The notes under the pieces: model-generated
The model's database searches: none
What the model saw: only the letters and a program-made list of their open reading frames with translations
Told to the model about the DNA's origin: nothing
Part shown: positions 62,942 through 64,000 of the stretch, piece by piece
Layout: each line of letters begins with the position of its first letter
Position numbering within the stretch: position 1 is the first letter of the stretch
From: Oceanisphaera sp. IT1-181
GTDB taxonomy: Bacteria > Pseudomonadota > Gammaproteobacteria > Enterobacterales > Aeromonadaceae
DNA: 64,000 nucleotides
Direction of reading: 5' to 3'
NCBI RefSeq assembly: GCF_033807535.1
Contig: NZ_CP136856.1
Span: forward strand, 1,731,001 to 1,795,000
Translations under genes and position numbers: made by a program

Positions 62942-64000
62942 CGCTCGCTTAAGCTCTGTTTTAACAAGCTAAGTTGTGCGGCGCTGGGTCTTTGCTGCTG
63001 TTGTAATTCCTGCAATATAACGTGTGCTTGGGCGGCAAGCTCAGTGAGTGCGTGCCGTTCTGCACGTTGGGCAAGTGTCGCCATCAGCTGTTGGGCATCT
63101 GGCCAGTTTTTTGCGGCCATAAGCGCGGTTAACTGCCAGACCGCATCTTGTTGTTGAGCTAAAAATTCTGCGCGCGCGGCGGGACTAACACTCGCTTGTT
63201 CGGCTTGCACCTTTTCAGCTTGAGAGGTGGCGGGCAGAGCCAGCTGTTTAGCGGTTTTCTGCACGCTTTTTTGCCCTGTTCGCTGGGTTTGCTGCTGCGC
63301 TATTTGCTCGACTAAAGCCTGATACAGCGCAAAGCGATCCACGGGTTTGGTGACATAGCAGTTCATGCCGGCACTGAGGCTAATTTCACGGTCTCCGCGC
63401 ATGGCACTGGCGGTTAAGGCAATGATGGGAATATCGTGCTGGGTGTTGAGTTTGCGAATTTGGCGGGTGGCTTCAATGCCATCGAGAATTGGCATTTGTA
63501 AATCCATTAAAATGGCATCAAATGATTGCCGGCTCATCAGCTCTACCGCTTGGCGACCATTGTCGGCAATCGTGGTCGACACGCCCACTTGATTTAAAAA
63601 CTCCACGATTAATTGCTGGTTCATCCGGTTGTCTTCGGCCAACAAAATTTGTTTGCCCAGTAATTGGCGACGATAATCCGACAATTGATACTGATTAATG
63701 GCGAGTGGCTCCAGTCGCCCACTGCTCTCTGGCGCCAGCACGCGGCTCACACTTAAGCGTAAACTTTGCTCGGTAATGGGTTTGGCTAAATAGTGCGTAA
63801 GACCCAAAGCCCGCATTCTGTCTGCCACTTTATCTTGGCCAAAGGCGCTCATCACCACCACCGCAATGTGCACAAGGTGCTCATGGCTGCGCATAAAGCG
63901 CGCTAAATCTAGGCCATCGTCTTGCACAAGGCAGCAGTCAATCAGTGCCAAGCTCAATTGCTCACCCTGCTTTTGCAATAACTCTTTGGCCGCACTCACA
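62938..64000 (-). CDS. Hybrid sensor kinase/response regulator, C-terminal part (5' end outside window)
   Basis: The frame is open to the window edge; about 353 residues are visible. They contain the end of a first receiver-like domain (ALIDCCLVQDDGLDLARFMR ... YLAKPITEQSLR) and a complete second receiver domain (ILLAEDNRMNQQLIVEFL; phosphoacceptor Asp in AILMDLQMPILDG; IIALTASAM; VTKPVD). A basic linker and a helical C-terminal stretch without a clear Hpt histidine follow. The histidine kinase part would lie upstream beyond the edge; it resembles BarA/LuxQ-type hybrids but cannot be named. The stop codon is inside a repeat. Confidence 0.85.
   Translation of the reverse strand, partial: VSAAKELLQKQGEQLSLALIDCCLVQDDGLDLARFMRSHEHLVHIAVVVMSAFGQDKVADRMRALGLTHYLAKPITEQSLRLSVSRVLAPESSGRLEPLAINQYQLSDYRRQLLGKQILLAEDNRMNQQLIVEFLNQVGVSTTIADNGRQAVELMSRQSFDAILMDLQMPILDGIEATRQIRKLNTQHDIPIIALTASAMRGDREISLSAGMNCYVTKPVDRFALYQALVEQIAQQQTQRTGQKSVQKTAKQLALPATSQAEKVQAEQASVSPAARAEFLAQQQDAVWQLTALMAAKNWPDAQQLMATLAQRAERHALTELAAQAHVILQELQQQQRPSAAQLSLLKQSLSER

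Overview
The window is chromosomal DNA of a marine-type gammaproteobacterium. Gene order in the first 15 kb (prkA-yeaH-ycgB, fadR, dsbB, ycgNML, minCDE, rnd, fadD, tsaB, yoaA) follows the Escherichia coli arrangement. The MSHA-type pilus operon, the FbpABC iron transporter and a Tus protein point to the Aeromonadales (Oceanisphaera/Oceanimonas-like). That assignment is inferred from gene content only; no rRNA gene is present.

Layout. 1-3.7 kb: the prkA-yeaH-ycgB stress module (prkA cut by the window edge). 3.7-15.5 kb: fatty-acid regulation and activation (fadR, fadD), disulfide bond formation (dsbB), division-site placement (minCDE), RNase D, tRNA t6A synthesis (tsaB) and a DinG-family helicase (yoaA). 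16-21 kb: a Kef-type antiporter, a ZIP metal transporter and an odd TAXI-family lipoprotein whose two domain halves appear in swapped order. 21.1-28.5 kb: a complete histidine operon hisGDCBHAFI behind a histidine leader peptide and attenuator. 28.9-33.2 kb: an iron(III) ABC transporter fbpABC behind a Fur box, with repeats inserted between its genes. 33.8-36.2 kb: tus with a Ter-like site, then aspC. 36.4-40.1 kb: pqiABC. 40.6-41.1 kb: a REP-associated tyrosine transposase (RAYT) embedded in repeats. 41.6-59.0 kb: an MSHA pilus locus (mshI to mshQ) with a partly duplicated mshP-mshQ end. 59.2-64 kb: an AEC transporter, dadA and the 3' end of a hybrid sensor kinase.

The most distinctive content lies between the genes. 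Nearly every larger intergenic gap carries REP-like elements made of a conserved GTAG, a short stem, a loop and a second small hairpin. At least ten different stem sequences occur and in each case both arms change together, while the loop is drawn from about four cassettes. The RAYT gene in the same window is the obvious candidate enzyme for these elements. Some REP modules sit inside a separate MITE (274-284 bp, about 26-bp terminal inverted repeats); one copy has a perfect 8-bp target duplication. A second element type (GTAGAGGCC ends) occurs at 5.5 kb and 62.8 kb.

The pilus locus also carries sequences prone to slippage: nine C residues inside mshD, fifteen AGAT units between the two mshQ genes, and four 13-bp units in front of the pilin gene. 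These suggest variable surface expression, but nothing here shows that they switch.
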